Source: Butyrivibrio sp. LB2008 (GTDB lineage Bacteria > Bacillota > Clostridia > Lachnospirales > Lachnospiraceae). Taken from it: a stretch of DNA of 64,000 nucleotides. Under the pieces are notes generated by a model that was given only the letters and a program-made list of their open reading frames with translations, made no database searches and had not been told where the DNA came from. Within the stretch, counting starts at the first letter, position 1, and every line of letters starts with the position of its first letter. The stretch spans positions 1-64,000 of the forward strand of contig NZ_JHXZ01000020.1 of assembly GCF_000621565.1 (NCBI RefSeq), written 5' to 3'. Shown piece by piece: positions 51,214 through 61,091 of this stretch. A program made the translations under genes and the position numbers.

Positions 51214-51246
51214 AAATGGGTTGTCGCTACATACGACAACCCATTT
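51214..51246. terminator. hairpin between convergent genes
   Basis: AAATGGGTTGTCG pairs perfectly with CGACAACCCATTT around a seven-base loop. T-tracts are short on both sides. Its position between two convergent stops favours a shared terminator. Confidence 0.7.
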
Positions 51247-51249
51247 ACC

Positions 51250-52395
51250 TTAATTATTCTTAATCTCATATCTCGCATAAAACACGTATCCCGCAACAAT
51301 AAACACAACAGAAAGCATAATATACAACACCGGCGCAACCTGATATTGCGTAAAGTACCTGCCGATCTTTATCAGTCTGTAATCATACAGCACCCTTGAC
51401 GTAACCTGAATTCCCGGAAACAGGTACAGAAGCTGTGACAAAAATCTTGCTTTTAACGGCACATGCAATCCTGCCATGAACAAACCTATAAACATGCCGA
51501 TTATAATCGTCATCGTAGCCACAGCATTCCTTGTTACATTTGATATAAAAAGCGTCACAGACGCAATCAATAATGTTCCAAAAACAAGCAATGTAACCAG
51601 TATTGCAAGAAGCCCTCCAAGTGTCATATTCATCTGTGCAAGAGGCCTATATGACTGTACCATGCAATCCATCCCTGTAATTCCCCATCTGCACGCGGTA
51701 TACGCATAGAATGTAATAAGCAAGACTGCGACACATCCGAAAGCATAAGTCATTCCCGCAAGTATCTTGGCCAAGTATAGTTCTTTTTTACCATTTATCG
51801 ATGCACTCACCATAAGATCGGTTCTTCTCTGGGTTTCCGATGCAAATATCGACGAAAGCCCCGCTGCTATTATGATCGCCATCATGAGCATATAATTTGT
51901 TGTTCCTTCAAGTATACCGCTCGATCTGATCGTATCATGATATAAAAAAGGCCTGCTCACCTCTTTTTCTTTACTCTTCCAAAAATCGATTTCTTCGGGA
52001 GTAAGGCACATAGCTTCGTAGCCCTCCTGTATATTGCTCTCCCTCTTTGAATATATAGTTTCAATATCAAGATCCTTTATCGGCGCTCTGTAACCGATCA
52101 CCTCTTCTATCCAATATGCAAGCTGCTGATACCCCTTTCTGTTATCATCCGTAACGTTGCCCGCATCATCGGAAACAGCCTTAAGCTCATCAAGCAAGCC
52201 TTCATCAATAGTCCTGCCGTTTATCTCTTCATACTTACTTAACTCCTGCGATGATATGTTCCCTCTGACTTCAAACTCTCCCTGTATAAAAGCATATCCA
52301 AACAGGACTAAAAAAGTAATTATAGCCACTTTATTCTTTAATATCTTTAAAAGCTCAAATTCGTATAATGCCCCAAAACAATGCTTCTTTTCCAT
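51250..52395 (-). CDS. ABC-2 type permease
   Basis: The 381-residue protein has one N-terminal membrane helix (about 18-40), a large extracytoplasmic domain (about 42-155) and five further helices, as in ABC-2 export permeases. ATG 52395 is six bases after GGAGG; the ATG two codons upstream is too near. It lies 15 bp after the ATPase gene, and ends the operon started by the ECF sigma factor. Confidence 0.83.
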   Translation of the reverse strand: MEKKHCFGALYEFELLKILKNKVAIITFLVLFGYAFIQGEFEVRGNISSQELSKYEEINGRTIDEGLLDELKAVSDDAGNVTDDNRKGYQQLAYWIEEVIGYRAPIKDLDIETIYSKRESNIQEGYEAMCLTPEEIDFWKSKEKEVSRPFLYHDTIRSSGILEGTTNYMLMMAIIIAAGLSSIFASETQRRTDLMVSASINGKKELYLAKILAGMTYAFGCVAVLLITFYAYTACRWGITGMDCMVQSYRPLAQMNMTLGGLLAILVTLLVFGTLLIASVTLFISNVTRNAVATMTIIIGMFIGLFMAGLHVPLKARFLSQLLYLFPGIQVTSRVLYDYRLIKIGRYFTQYQVAPVLYIMLSVVFIVAGYVFYARYEIKNN

Positions 52396-52410
52396 CTTCA
52401 TCCTCCGGTC

Positions 52411-53103
52411 TTATTGCATAAATGTCTTTAGATAGAAATCCTCCAAACTTCCATCCTCTTCTTTCCAAGTTCCCTGCCACACTATCTGTCCGCTGTTCAT
52501 CATTATGATCCTGTCAGCGATATTCTCAACGTCAGATACTATGTGGGTGGACAAAAGAACTATCGCCTCTTTTCCGATTTTCTCAATAAGCTCTCTGAAT
52601 CTCACTCTCTCTTTTGGATCAAGTCCCGCTGTGGGTTCATCAAGAACAAGCACTTCCGGGCGATTGATAAGAGCTTGTGCAATACCAAGGCGCTGTTTCA
52701 TACCGCCTGAATACTTTTTGACCTTTTTTCCAGCAACATCTTCAAGACCTACAAGCTTTAAAAGCTCTGCTGTCCTCGCTTTCGCAGCTTTCCTATCCAG
52801 TCCCTTAAGCGCACAAAAATACATCAAAAATTCTTTTCCCGAAAACTCAGGATAATATCCGAAATCCTGAGGCAAATAGCCGAGTACGTTTCTATATTCT
52901 TCCGATTTAACAGGAATACCGTCATAATTTATTTCTCCGCTCGTCGGCGACAGCAAGCCAACCATCATACGCATGAGCGTAGTCTTTCCTGCTCCGTTTG
53001 CGCCAAGCAGTCCTGTTACACCTTTTTCAAGGCTAAAGCTCATTCTGTCCACCGCAATCTTACTGTCATATTGCTTTGTAAGCCTGTCTATCTTTAATTC
53101 CAT
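52411..53103 (-). CDS. ABC transporter ATP-binding protein
   Basis: The 230-residue ATPase has Walker A (GANGAGKTTLMRMM), Q-loop (LPQDFGYYPEF), signature YSGGMKQRLGIA, and Walker B (VLVLDEPTAGLDP). It is a bacitracin/multidrug-type export ATPase by form. It overlaps the upstream membrane gene by 10 bp and precedes the permease. Confidence 0.93.
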   Translation of the reverse strand: MELKIDRLTKQYDSKIAVDRMSFSLEKGVTGLLGANGAGKTTLMRMMVGLLSPTSGEINYDGIPVKSEEYRNVLGYLPQDFGYYPEFSGKEFLMYFCALKGLDRKAAKARTAELLKLVGLEDVAGKKVKKYSGGMKQRLGIAQALINRPEVLVLDEPTAGLDPKERVRFRELIEKIGKEAIVLLSTHIVSDVENIADRIIMMNSGQIVWQGTWKEEDGSLEDFYLKTFMQ

Positions 53104-53825
53104 AAAAGTTCCTCCAACTTAACCGTCTTTTTCACTTCAATTGTCTGAAATACCAGCACCAATGCAAGCAACATCATCACTTTGGAAGCGTCGAGGCTGT
53201 CTGTCACGTGCATATCATACAGGACCTCTCGTCCGTAAAATACGACCAATGCCACACAAAACGGAATTGCGATATGGATTCCTTCATTGTCTTTACCACA
53301 GCTTCTGATACTTCTTTCCGCTTCCATCGAAAGGATACTTGTGACAATATACGGAATGAGAAGCCTTGCCATAACGATGAGACATCCTTTCTCATGTGCT
53401 CCCGGCGTAAAGACTGCAAGTAACACTATTGTAAAAAAATGTGCCATCGCAATTACAGCCATCTTGGCAAAATACGCTCCCTTTGCGGAAAAAAGAGTCG
53501 TTCCTTCAAGCTCTGACATCTCATGCATCTTTGCCCTGCATCCCTCGATCATGCCAAAGCACGCAAAAAACGGCATGATCTTGGATATTATTTCTACTTT
53601 TTCACTTTCTAAGCCACTAATATTGAATACCGCCCATGCCAAAAGAAGAATTGAGATTATCCACATTCTTTTGCGTATGTAACGGGCTTGCAGTGCAAGC
53701 ATTTTAACAAAACTAACTTTCTCAAATTGCTGTTTTCGGCCGATACTGCGGATAAACGCATCTTTTTTCATATTATCGGGAGCTTCACAGTAGCCCTTCA
53801 GCAAGATCTTTATTTCGGAATCTCT
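53094..53825 (-). CDS. membrane protein of the ECF/ABC operon
   Basis: The 243-residue protein has about six helices after an N-terminal cytoplasmic segment of about 45 residues, and may be a second permease or an anti-sigma-like sensor. The cytoplasmic N-terminal region and its place directly after an ECF sigma gene make the anti-sigma idea possible, but no zinc motif (HxxxCxxC) is seen. The start lies inside the sigma gene (41-bp overlap) after AAAGGGGAA. Confidence 0.65.
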   Translation of the reverse strand, partial: RDSEIKILLKGYCEAPDNMKKDAFIRSIGRKQQFEKVSFVKMLALQARYIRKRMWIISILLLAWAVFNISGLESEKVEIISKIMPFFACFGMIEGCRAKMHEMSELEGTTLFSAKGAYFAKMAVIAMAHFFTIVLLAVFTPGAHEKGCLIVMARLLIPYIVTSILSMEAERSIRSCGKDNEGIHIAIPFCVALVVFYGREVLYDMHVTDSLDASKVMMLLALVLVFQTIEVKKTVKLEELLWN

Positions 53826-54279
53826 CATCATTTCCCCTTTCCAAGAGCACTTGTAACCTGCTCTTTGCATCTTTTAATCTTCTGTAGACCGCAAATCTTG
53901 ATATTCCTGTCAGTTTGCATATCTCAGACATAGGCTCATCATTGACATATCTAAGTATCAACAGTTCCCTGTCTTCGTCGGATATTTCATCCAAAGCCTG
54001 TTTGACGGACAGTTTATCCACAATAGCATTTTCAAATCCGCTCTGAATCCCCAATTCTTCTTCACAATTGTTGATATCTGTGAGTTCGGGCTTATTCTTG
54101 CGATACTCATCTATGCACAGATTCTTTGCGATCGTATACAGATATCTGTCAGGATAGACGCAGTCCGCACCAAGAAATCTTAAGAACGTTTCCTGTGTCA
54201 GATCTTCTGCCAAAGTTTTGTTATTTACTTTAAAGTAGCAATATCGATATATCTTGTCATAATACTGTTCTATTTCCAT
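53785..54279 (-). CDS. ECF-type RNA polymerase sigma factor
   Basis: This 164-residue protein has sigma region 2 (about 5-65; LTQETFLRFL and PDRYLYTIAKNLCIDEYRK) and region 4 (about 100-155; MSEICKLTGISRFAVYRRLKDAK). It should direct polymerase to envelope-stress-type promoters. It is followed by overlapping membrane and ABC genes, suggesting the sigma factor controls the exporter operon in response to peptide or wall stress. Confidence 0.9.
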   Translation of the reverse strand: MEIEQYYDKIYRYCYFKVNNKTLAEDLTQETFLRFLGADCVYPDRYLYTIAKNLCIDEYRKNKPELTDINNCEEELGIQSGFENAIVDKLSVKQALDEISDEDRELLILRYVNDEPMSEICKLTGISRFAVYRRLKDAKSRLQVLLERGNDERFRNKDLAEGLL

Positions 54280-54322
54280 GGAAAACTTCTTACATCCTCC
54301 CTTCTATAATGTTAGACGTAGG

Positions 54323-54341
54323 GCGCACGAGAAATGTGCGC
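54323..54341. promoter_or_regulatory. inverted repeat upstream of ECF sigma gene
   Basis: GCGCAC (54323-54328) and GTGCGC (54336-54341) flank seven bases, about 45 bp upstream of the start codon. A promoter element or operator is possible; no standard -35/-10 pair is clear. Confidence 0.45.
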
Positions 54342-54384
54342 ACAAAATTAATTTTTTTTCAATTTTTTTGAAAATAATGGTCCA

Positions 54385-56667
54385 CTAACCCCGTCCCCCT
54401 AGCTCATTCAGTTTCTTTCGCATTTCTGAGGCAAGGGCGTTTTCTTCAGGTGTGGGGGCTGTATTGTCTCCGGTTCCGTAAACAACGCGGTAAAAGACAT
54501 CGAACACTTTGCCAAGGTCTTCCCGCAGCTCTTCCGGAGCGGCTTCCTTAAATTCAGACAGCAGTCCTCTATCCTTTAGATTGTTGCCGGAGCGCTTTAT
54601 GAGAACTCTCTTTATCTGTTCAACATCGTAGAACAGCTTCCTGCTCGGTGTTCCATATTTATACCGCAGAATCTTTATCAGATAGATTCCCGCAGCCAAC
54701 ACAATTATGAGGATCACTGTAAAAACTATTGTCGGCAAAAAGACTTTAAATGCCAAAAGCTTAGATACCGGCTCCTCTTCTTCCACGCTCCCAGCATATA
54801 TCGGAATATCCGATGATTCATACGGATTTGTACCACCTGCGTACTGTGCATTATTTTCGGCATTTGCCTTTGCATCAGCCCTGTGCCAGGAATGATCTGA
54901 CAAAGCATAATAAGCACCTGTCGGCTCAAACGGGATCCAGCCCACGTTCTCTATATAAGCTTCAGGCCATACATGCGCACAGCTCGAGCTGACCTCATAC
55001 TCATCCGCTTTGGTGAAAGGAAAAGCAAACCTGAATCCACTCGTTGCCCGCGCGGGAATCCCTGACAGACGAAGTAGCATTATCATGGACGATGTGTAAT
55101 GAACGCAATATCCCTTTCCCGTGTCAAAAAGAAATCTTTGCGCAATATCCGCCATTCCTTCAGCCGTGCTCATATTTGAACCGGAATTATATCCTCCGAC
55201 CGCATTTGTGCTGTATGTATACTTCCGAAGATACGCTTCAAGCATCCTGCACTTGTCATAATCAGTTTCGGCACCTTCCGTAATCTCCTCCGCAAGGTCT
55301 TTTAGCCGTGAATCCGCTCCCGTGACATCAAGGTACTCTTTTCCGACTCCGGACTTAATATTAGAAACAGCCGCCTCATATTCCTCGCGGCTCATGATAT
55401 CCCCAAACTTTATCCCAAAAAGCCTTATCACATAATCAAAGGCTTCGTCATAGCTAAGTAATGAGCTTGTTTCCCGCTCTTCTCTGAGCATTTCCGTAAA
55501 TAGCGTGCTTGCATAATCTATATCAAGATATTTTACATTTATCTTATAGCCCTTCCTGTGCAATTTGGAACTGACGCCTTCTTTAATCTGTCCATCCTGC
55601 TCCGTTGCCAAAAAAGTAAATGCAGGAGCGATTATATCCTTGGTATTCAGATAAGCATACTCAACTTCAATGTTTGAGATATCTGTAAATTCAAGTACCC
55701 TCTCTCTGTCAACGCCATTTTCATACAGGAAATTTATAAACCGCACAAGCTGTTCCCTGTCAGCACCTCTTCCACCTGCAAAATATAGAGTTTTCCTGAG
55801 CTTAATTTTTTGGCCCGTCTCTTCATCAATGTATGTATGATACGGCTGATCTTTAGTATGAATGACCAGCTGTGTTTTTTCACCTGCCTCAAGCTTTTCT
55901 CCGTTTGAATCAATCGAGCTGTAGCCTGCCGTATAACTTTCTCCGAAAAGAGATGAAAGACGGTAAGAAACATCTGACGTAAACGTCTCTATCCTATATG
56001 CTATCTTCTGCCCCAGATTCACAACTTTATTCCAGTTTATCGGATCTTTTTTTATCGGAATGACAAGCGTGATGACCGCGATTATAAGAAAATAATAAAT
56101 TGGAAAAGGATCTTTGTTCTTTTCGTAAAAATAAGTCTGAACCGCAGAAAATGTCAGCGCAACAAGGCAGATACACAACATTTTTTCCGCTACACCCAGT
56201 CTTCCAACTTCGCCACCTACAAAGAAAAACAGCAAGGTAATAACATCAAGCAAAAGCGCAGCATAAAGAAGCTTCTTTTTCCTGTTTGGGATAAAATGAA
56301 TCGCCAGCCTCAGAGCTATACCAAAGATCATCGAAGGCAAAAGAATCGGGAGTACCGAGATATCTTTTCCCAAAAAGAACAAAAGAAGTGCGGGAAGCAG
56401 AGATAAAACAGCTGATACCTTGTCAGAAACAAAAATTCTGAACAGATAATACATTCCCGTAAAAAGCATAAAGAACGTGATGCTCCAAAACGGAAAAGCC
56501 ACATCTCCCCATGTGACTTCATCTCCCATGAGAACATAACACAGCTCCGAAAAAAGCGCAGAAAAAGAAAAAGCAAACAGTGCGCTTACCGTCTCAGTCG
56601 CAAATACTGATAAAATTTTCTCCCTCTCCGGGATTTTCTGTGATAACGATCCATGTTTCTCTGTCAT
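54385..56667 (-). CDS. TgpA-type membrane transglutaminase-like protease
   Basis: The 760-residue protein has about seven N-terminal membrane segments (to about 205), a large extracytoplasmic domain, a transglutaminase-like domain with Cys521 (GKGYCVHYTSS), His565 (CAHVWPEAY) and Glu581 (FEPTGAYY), a late helix (about 640-665) and a cytoplasmic tail. The usual catalytic Asp is Glu here. Its start overlaps the DUF58 gene by 74 bp, a long overlap with no better start nearby. It forms the standard MoxR-DUF58-transglutaminase operon. Confidence 0.9.
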   Translation of the reverse strand: MTEKHGSLSQKIPEREKILSVFATETVSALFAFSFSALFSELCYVLMGDEVTWGDVAFPFWSITFFMLFTGMYYLFRIFVSDKVSAVLSLLPALLLFFLGKDISVLPILLPSMIFGIALRLAIHFIPNRKKKLLYAALLLDVITLLFFFVGGEVGRLGVAEKMLCICLVALTFSAVQTYFYEKNKDPFPIYYFLIIAVITLVIPIKKDPINWNKVVNLGQKIAYRIETFTSDVSYRLSSLFGESYTAGYSSIDSNGEKLEAGEKTQLVIHTKDQPYHTYIDEETGQKIKLRKTLYFAGGRGADREQLVRFINFLYENGVDRERVLEFTDISNIEVEYAYLNTKDIIAPAFTFLATEQDGQIKEGVSSKLHRKGYKINVKYLDIDYASTLFTEMLREERETSSLLSYDEAFDYVIRLFGIKFGDIMSREEYEAAVSNIKSGVGKEYLDVTGADSRLKDLAEEITEGAETDYDKCRMLEAYLRKYTYSTNAVGGYNSGSNMSTAEGMADIAQRFLFDTGKGYCVHYTSSMIMLLRLSGIPARATSGFRFAFPFTKADEYEVSSSCAHVWPEAYIENVGWIPFEPTGAYYALSDHSWHRADAKANAENNAQYAGGTNPYESSDIPIYAGSVEEEEPVSKLLAFKVFLPTIVFTVILIIVLAAGIYLIKILRYKYGTPSRKLFYDVEQIKRVLIKRSGNNLKDRGLLSEFKEAAPEELREDLGKVFDVFYRVVYGTGDNTAPTPEENALASEMRKKLNELGGRG

Positions 56668-57664
56668 TTTTCATACTCCTGCATGTTTTAACAAGATCAA
56701 GTATTTTGGAATATTCCAGGTCCGACGAATATAAAAGACCGTCTGAAACAGTGTTATAGAACTCCATGAAACTCTCACGCGAATCGACAAGCTGCTCTCT
56801 GACTGTTCCTGCAGGATAGACTATCGTCACGGGAATACCCTGATTTCCAAAAAGCCACGCCGCCGAGACCACAAATTCAAGGAAATAGTCGCGCTTTATG
56901 AGAAAATCAGTATCCTGTTCGCTCTCCGGACGGCTATCCGCGTTCATTAAAATCGACAGGGTTCTCTTTTCCATCTTGTCAGGAACTCTGACCATGAGCT
57001 TTGACGCCTTTGCCGAAACCTTCCAGTTTATTGCCGAGAGACTGTCTCCTCTTACATATTGTCTTATGTCATTTCCCGGAGTATCTTCAAAGATTCGTTC
57101 GCTCTTGCGCCCACGACTGCTGTACAGGTTCTCGAGATCGAGCGTTTTACCTGCAATTTCTGTTATTCTTGGTTTTACAATGGCACGAAACGAATAGGGA
57201 ATATTAAAAGACACAGAAAAAATGCGAAACGGATCCGTAAAAGATACATTCTCAAGTCCGACATCATATACTCCCGCAAACAGGCAGTTGATGCCCGAAA
57301 GAAGTTCTTTTTTCTCGTGAATATCAAGTGAAAGCTTTGTTTTATCAGGGATTTCATAGAGGTTACAACGGCTCTTGAATGTGCCGATCTCCATATTATG
57401 GATAGGGAGAAAACCTGCATTTTCAACTAGTGCGCGATACTTATGCTCCTCACCTTTCGTGAGCTTATGAACTTCAACCTCCTGATAGACTCTCAGGAAT
57501 GCATAGTTTAAGACAATATATATGATTGATACGGGAATAATCAGAAAAAGCGCAAAAAGAGGCGCATAAGCAACAGGGCCGCCATAAAAGCTCGCAAAGA
57601 TTATGCCGGCTAAAAGTTCTGCAAGATAGATGATAAGTCCTTTTTTTATAATTGTTATCTTCAT
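56594..57664 (-). CDS. DUF58 protein
   Basis: The 356-residue protein has two N-terminal helices (about 8-55) and the DUF58 core: DTPGNDIRQYVRGDSLSAINWKVSA (the family RxYxxGDxxRxIxW pattern) and a vWA-like segment. DUF58 works with MoxR ATPases and is often secreted or membrane bound; the role in assembly of complexes is general. It overlaps MoxR by ATGA. Confidence 0.92.
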   Translation of the reverse strand: MKITIIKKGLIIYLAELLAGIIFASFYGGPVAYAPLFALFLIIPVSIIYIVLNYAFLRVYQEVEVHKLTKGEEHKYRALVENAGFLPIHNMEIGTFKSRCNLYEIPDKTKLSLDIHEKKELLSGINCLFAGVYDVGLENVSFTDPFRIFSVSFNIPYSFRAIVKPRITEIAGKTLDLENLYSSRGRKSERIFEDTPGNDIRQYVRGDSLSAINWKVSAKASKLMVRVPDKMEKRTLSILMNADSRPESEQDTDFLIKRDYFLEFVVSAAWLFGNQGIPVTIVYPAGTVREQLVDSRESFMEFYNTVSDGLLYSSDLEYSKILDLVKTCRSMKNDRETWIVITENPGEGENFISICD

Positions 57665-58584
57665 GGCACGCTGATTTTACCAAGTATGCTCCTGACCAGT
57701 TCCTCACTTGTTATATGGCTGAGCCTTGCTTCTCCTGTAAGTATCAGTCTGTGAGGAAGTGTTAGTTTAGCTGCATCCGTGATATCTTCAGGAATGCAGT
57801 AATCTCTGCCCGCAAGATATGCTATAGCCTGAGCGCACCTTAGCATGGACAAAAGAGCTCTCGGCGAAGCACCGACAGCAATCTCAGCTTTATTTCTGGT
57901 TGCATCTACTATATTTACCGCATAGCTTCTGAGATTATCTTTTACAGAGACTGAAGCTACTCCTTTTCTCATATCCAGAATTTCTTTTCCCGAAAGAACG
58001 GACTCCGTCTCCTCATGGAGTTGTCCCAAAAGAAACCTCTCCGCCATATCTTCCGATGCTTTCGTGTCAGGATATCCCACCGAAAGTCTTATCATGAAGC
58101 GGTCGAGCTGAGCCTCGGGAAGGGGATACGTTCCTGCCATATCAACAGGGTTCTGCGTTCCTATTACCATAAAAGGTTGCGGAACTTCGATAGCCTTGCC
58201 GTCTATCGTGACTCTGTGCTCTTCCATCACTTCCAAAAGAGCGGACTGAGTCTTTGGAGACGTCCTGTTAAGCTCATCCGCAAGAACGATATTGCTCACA
58301 ACAGGTCCCGGAATCACGGAGAATTCCGCTTTTTTCGAATCATATATCGAAACTCCCGTTATATCTGACGGCATCGTGTCAGGTGTACACTGAATCCTTG
58401 CAAAAGAAAGAGAGACAGAGTCCGCAAGTGCCTTCGCGATAGTCGTCTTACCGACTCCCGGCACATCCTCCAAGAGTACATGTCCCTCAGCCAAAAGCGC
58501 AATGATGATCTTCTCGATCACATCGCCTTTTCCGACTATTCTCTTTTCTATGTTGTCCTTTAACTTCTGCGCCCGCTCATTCAT
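57661..58584 (-). CDS. MoxR-family AAA+ ATPase
   Basis: This 307-residue ATPase has Walker A (GVPGVGKTTIAKAL), Walker B/DELNRTSPKTQSALLEVMEE, sensor 1 (TQNPVDMAGTYPLPEAQLDRF) and the arginine-finger region. MoxR proteins act as chaperones for vWA-type partners such as DUF58. It heads a three-gene operon. Confidence 0.95.
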   Translation of the reverse strand: MNERAQKLKDNIEKRIVGKGDVIEKIIIALLAEGHVLLEDVPGVGKTTIAKALADSVSLSFARIQCTPDTMPSDITGVSIYDSKKAEFSVIPGPVVSNIVLADELNRTSPKTQSALLEVMEEHRVTIDGKAIEVPQPFMVIGTQNPVDMAGTYPLPEAQLDRFMIRLSVGYPDTKASEDMAERFLLGQLHEETESVLSGKEILDMRKGVASVSVKDNLRSYAVNIVDATRNKAEIAVGASPRALLSMLRCAQAIAYLAGRDYCIPEDITDAAKLTLPHRLILTGEARLSHITSEELVRSILGKISVP

Positions 58585-58700
58585 AGTGCATGACCTCCTA
58601 TAGCCTGACTTATTACAATTATAACGTTAATTGGTACTTTCATGCACTTTATTTCATGACATCTACTACAAATTCACTTGACTCGATAAGTGCTCTACGC

Positions 58701-58730
58701 AAAAAGCTGAGAGACTCGCGCTCTCAGCTT
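58701..58730 (-). terminator. terminator of the 105-residue protein gene
   Basis: AAGCTGAGAG pairs with CTCTCAGCTT around a seven-base loop and is followed on the minus strand by TTTTTG. Confidence 0.88.
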
Positions 58731-58734
58731 CCAT

Positions 58735-59052
58735 TTATTTACTCACATATAAAACTCCGGTATAGTTCACACATTTAACTCCGTAATCAAGGTCTTCTGT
58801 GTGATCGTACTGAAGATCTCCTCTATACCATTTGCCGTTCTCATACTCTTCGTAGTCAATTACATCTCTTATTTCCTGCTCTGCAGCGTAATTAATCTTT
58901 ACGCTCTTAACTCTCTGTCCCGGGTTCTTGGTTATTATGCTGAGTGTCAGGATTGCCGCGATAATAACAAATGTGAAAGTAAATGCTATTATATTCGCTC
59001 TTCGTAATCGTCTACATAGATTGTCGATTCTTTCTGTTCCCTCCAAATTCAT
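58735..59052 (-). CDS. small single-pass membrane protein
   Basis: The 105-residue protein has a basic N-terminus (RIDNLCRRLRRAN) and one membrane helix (about 20-42), then a charged extracytoplasmic tail. ATG 59052 follows GGGAGGG, which sets the start despite an in-frame extension to 59112. No family is recognised. It has its own terminator before the MoxR operon. Confidence 0.7.
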   Translation of the reverse strand: MNLEGTERIDNLCRRLRRANIIAFTFTFVIIAAILTLSIITKNPGQRVKSVKINYAAEQEIRDVIDYEEYENGKWYRGDLQYDHTEDLDYGVKCVNYTGVLYVSK

Positions 59053-59204
59053 CCTAAGTCCCTCCCTTTCTCCAAAAAAGACACTTTTATCAGATGCACT
59101 TTTCTCAAACAACAGAAAAACTACCTCTTGCAGTCTCTATCATACTACAAGGGGCAGTCTTTATCAATAAATCGTACGTTTTTATAGACGTCTTTTGAAA
59201 TAAA

Positions 59205-61091
59205 TTAGAAAATATTAAAGTATACCTTTCCTGGGATCACATTTTTTTTGCAACTTGAGATAATAGCATTTTTTGTGGATTCAACGGTATTTCTAATGTT
59301 GCCCTCATTTGAAGGTTTTGCAACTGAATATCCACTTGGAAGTTTATCTGCCGATTTTCCGCCGAAGCCTATTACGTTTGTCCAGCCTGTGATCTTAAAC
59401 GGAGAAATATAGTAATTATATCCGCTGTCAAATGCGATGCAGTGATCAAAGCTTGCTGTCAACGCACTGTTATTATTATCAAATGCTTTTCGTGACTGAT
59501 TAAATGCAAGGCAATATGACATTGTACGTGTTGACCTTGAAGTTGACTGGGCGGAACCTAATTTAAATCCGTTGGGATTGCCGTCGTATTTATCACCTGT
59601 CCAGGCTGACAGAGAAATATTACCGCTATCTGTTGCAATAATATTACCGCCGGGAAGGGCAAAATTTCCACTGTTATATTTTGAGGCAAAAGATGGATCC
59701 TTTGCTTCTATCAATTGAATCAACAAGAGGTTTTCATCCAGCTTTTCTCCTTTATCAAAATCATATTTTCCTGTAAATACATTAGGATTGCCGTTATTCC
59801 ATACAGCACAGTATTTGTAGGTTATATCAGGAGTCTCTTCGCCGCTTTTATCATACGAATCCCATCCGTCATCGGAATTATCCCAGGCGTAACAATAAGA
59901 AAATGTATTGCCTTTACCTGCACCGAGCTTAGGCGCAAAACCGTCGGCATTTCCGCCTCTGGTATATACATCACAGTTGCGGTAACTGCATACATATTCA
60001 ATGTTGTTGTTATATGCGCCTGCGGTTACCTGAAGACCGGCGTCATTATTGTAGCGGACAATACAGTTTGAAACGGTATTATTTCCTGCGGAACTTCCTT
60101 TAATCTGTATTCCGTTATCAGGGGCGTGCTCTATGATAAGGTTTTTAATCGTATACTTAGAACCGGTTACTCTGATTCCTACAGCACTATCAGAGGATTT
60201 TTTTCCGATATATGATTTCATAAACGGAGTAAAATCAAGGACGGGATAAGTACCATCGTTATTCTGAATACCGATAATCTGTACATTTGCATTTGATGAA
60301 GAAAGAGAAAGCTGCCCATCACAGGAAATCCTGTTTCCGCTTACATATACTTTTCCGCCTCCGGATGATTGCGCAGAAGATACTGCGGACACAAGCTCTT
60401 TATAACTTGTTACAACTTTACCGTCAGACGTATTCTGAACTTCGGTCTGAATTTTAGTGGGCTCCGTATTATCTGAAGATTTATCTTCCGTAATATTTTG
60501 CTGATCGGAAGCGTTAGTTGATGAATTATCGGTTTTTGATGGTGAGTTGCCATTACCTCTTGAATCTACCTGTATTTTAAATATATCGATACCGCTGTTC
60601 TTCGAATATAACCATAAATAGCTGTCTGAACCGGCATAGTTAAAAGATTCTGTAGAAGCAGAAGTACCTGCGTTCATTGTTGCAAGCTGAGTCCCTGATT
60701 CATTTGCAACAATGAGTGTACGTGGGGATGAATTTGAAGAACTTGAAAGTGTGACTTTGATCGTGTCATCTCCACTTATGGGAACTTTCACGGATCGTCC
60801 GTTCTTATCGCCCCTTCCGCCGAGCGCAAGCGCATAAGTATAGGATATATCGCCTATTGTAGCTTTCTTTGATTTTACTTTCATGGGTAAATCTTTTGTG
60901 GCTACAAGTGTCAGATTATCTATAGTGACTTCCGAAGAAATTGTGCCCAGATTTTTGAAAGAATTATTTTTAAAGTTCCATGATGTAGATGTTGCTGCCC
61001 GAGATTCAAGCGGTTTGGCAACAACTGCAATTCCGGCAATAAGAGAAAATGTCAGAATTGTCGAAAATAGTTTTTTCATTCTTTTATGCAT
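59205..61091 (-). CDS. secreted PL9-type pectate lyase
   Basis: The 628-residue protein has a signal peptide (cleavage near SRAA at 30-33), an N-terminal beta-sandwich (about 35-180), a Ser/Asn/Thr-rich linker, and a right-handed parallel beta-helix (about 225-615). The helix carries the PL9 signature NADGFAPKLGAG with CYAWDNSDDGWDSYD, where the aspartates bind calcium. It should cleave polygalacturonate outside the cell. GGAGGG precedes ATG. It is monocistronic; the long upstream region suggests regulation. Confidence 0.88.
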   Translation of the reverse strand: MHKRMKKLFSTILTFSLIAGIAVVAKPLESRAATSTSWNFKNNSFKNLGTISSEVTIDNLTLVATKDLPMKVKSKKATIGDISYTYALALGGRGDKNGRSVKVPISGDDTIKVTLSSSSNSSPRTLIVANESGTQLATMNAGTSASTESFNYAGSDSYLWLYSKNSGIDIFKIQVDSRGNGNSPSKTDNSSTNASDQQNITEDKSSDNTEPTKIQTEVQNTSDGKVVTSYKELVSAVSSAQSSGGGKVYVSGNRISCDGQLSLSSSNANVQIIGIQNNDGTYPVLDFTPFMKSYIGKKSSDSAVGIRVTGSKYTIKNLIIEHAPDNGIQIKGSSAGNNTVSNCIVRYNNDAGLQVTAGAYNNNIEYVCSYRNCDVYTRGGNADGFAPKLGAGKGNTFSYCYAWDNSDDGWDSYDKSGEETPDITYKYCAVWNNGNPNVFTGKYDFDKGEKLDENLLLIQLIEAKDPSFASKYNSGNFALPGGNIIATDSGNISLSAWTGDKYDGNPNGFKLGSAQSTSRSTRTMSYCLAFNQSRKAFDNNNSALTASFDHCIAFDSGYNYYISPFKITGWTNVIGFGGKSADKLPSGYSVAKPSNEGNIRNTVESTKNAIISSCKKNVIPGKVYFNIF

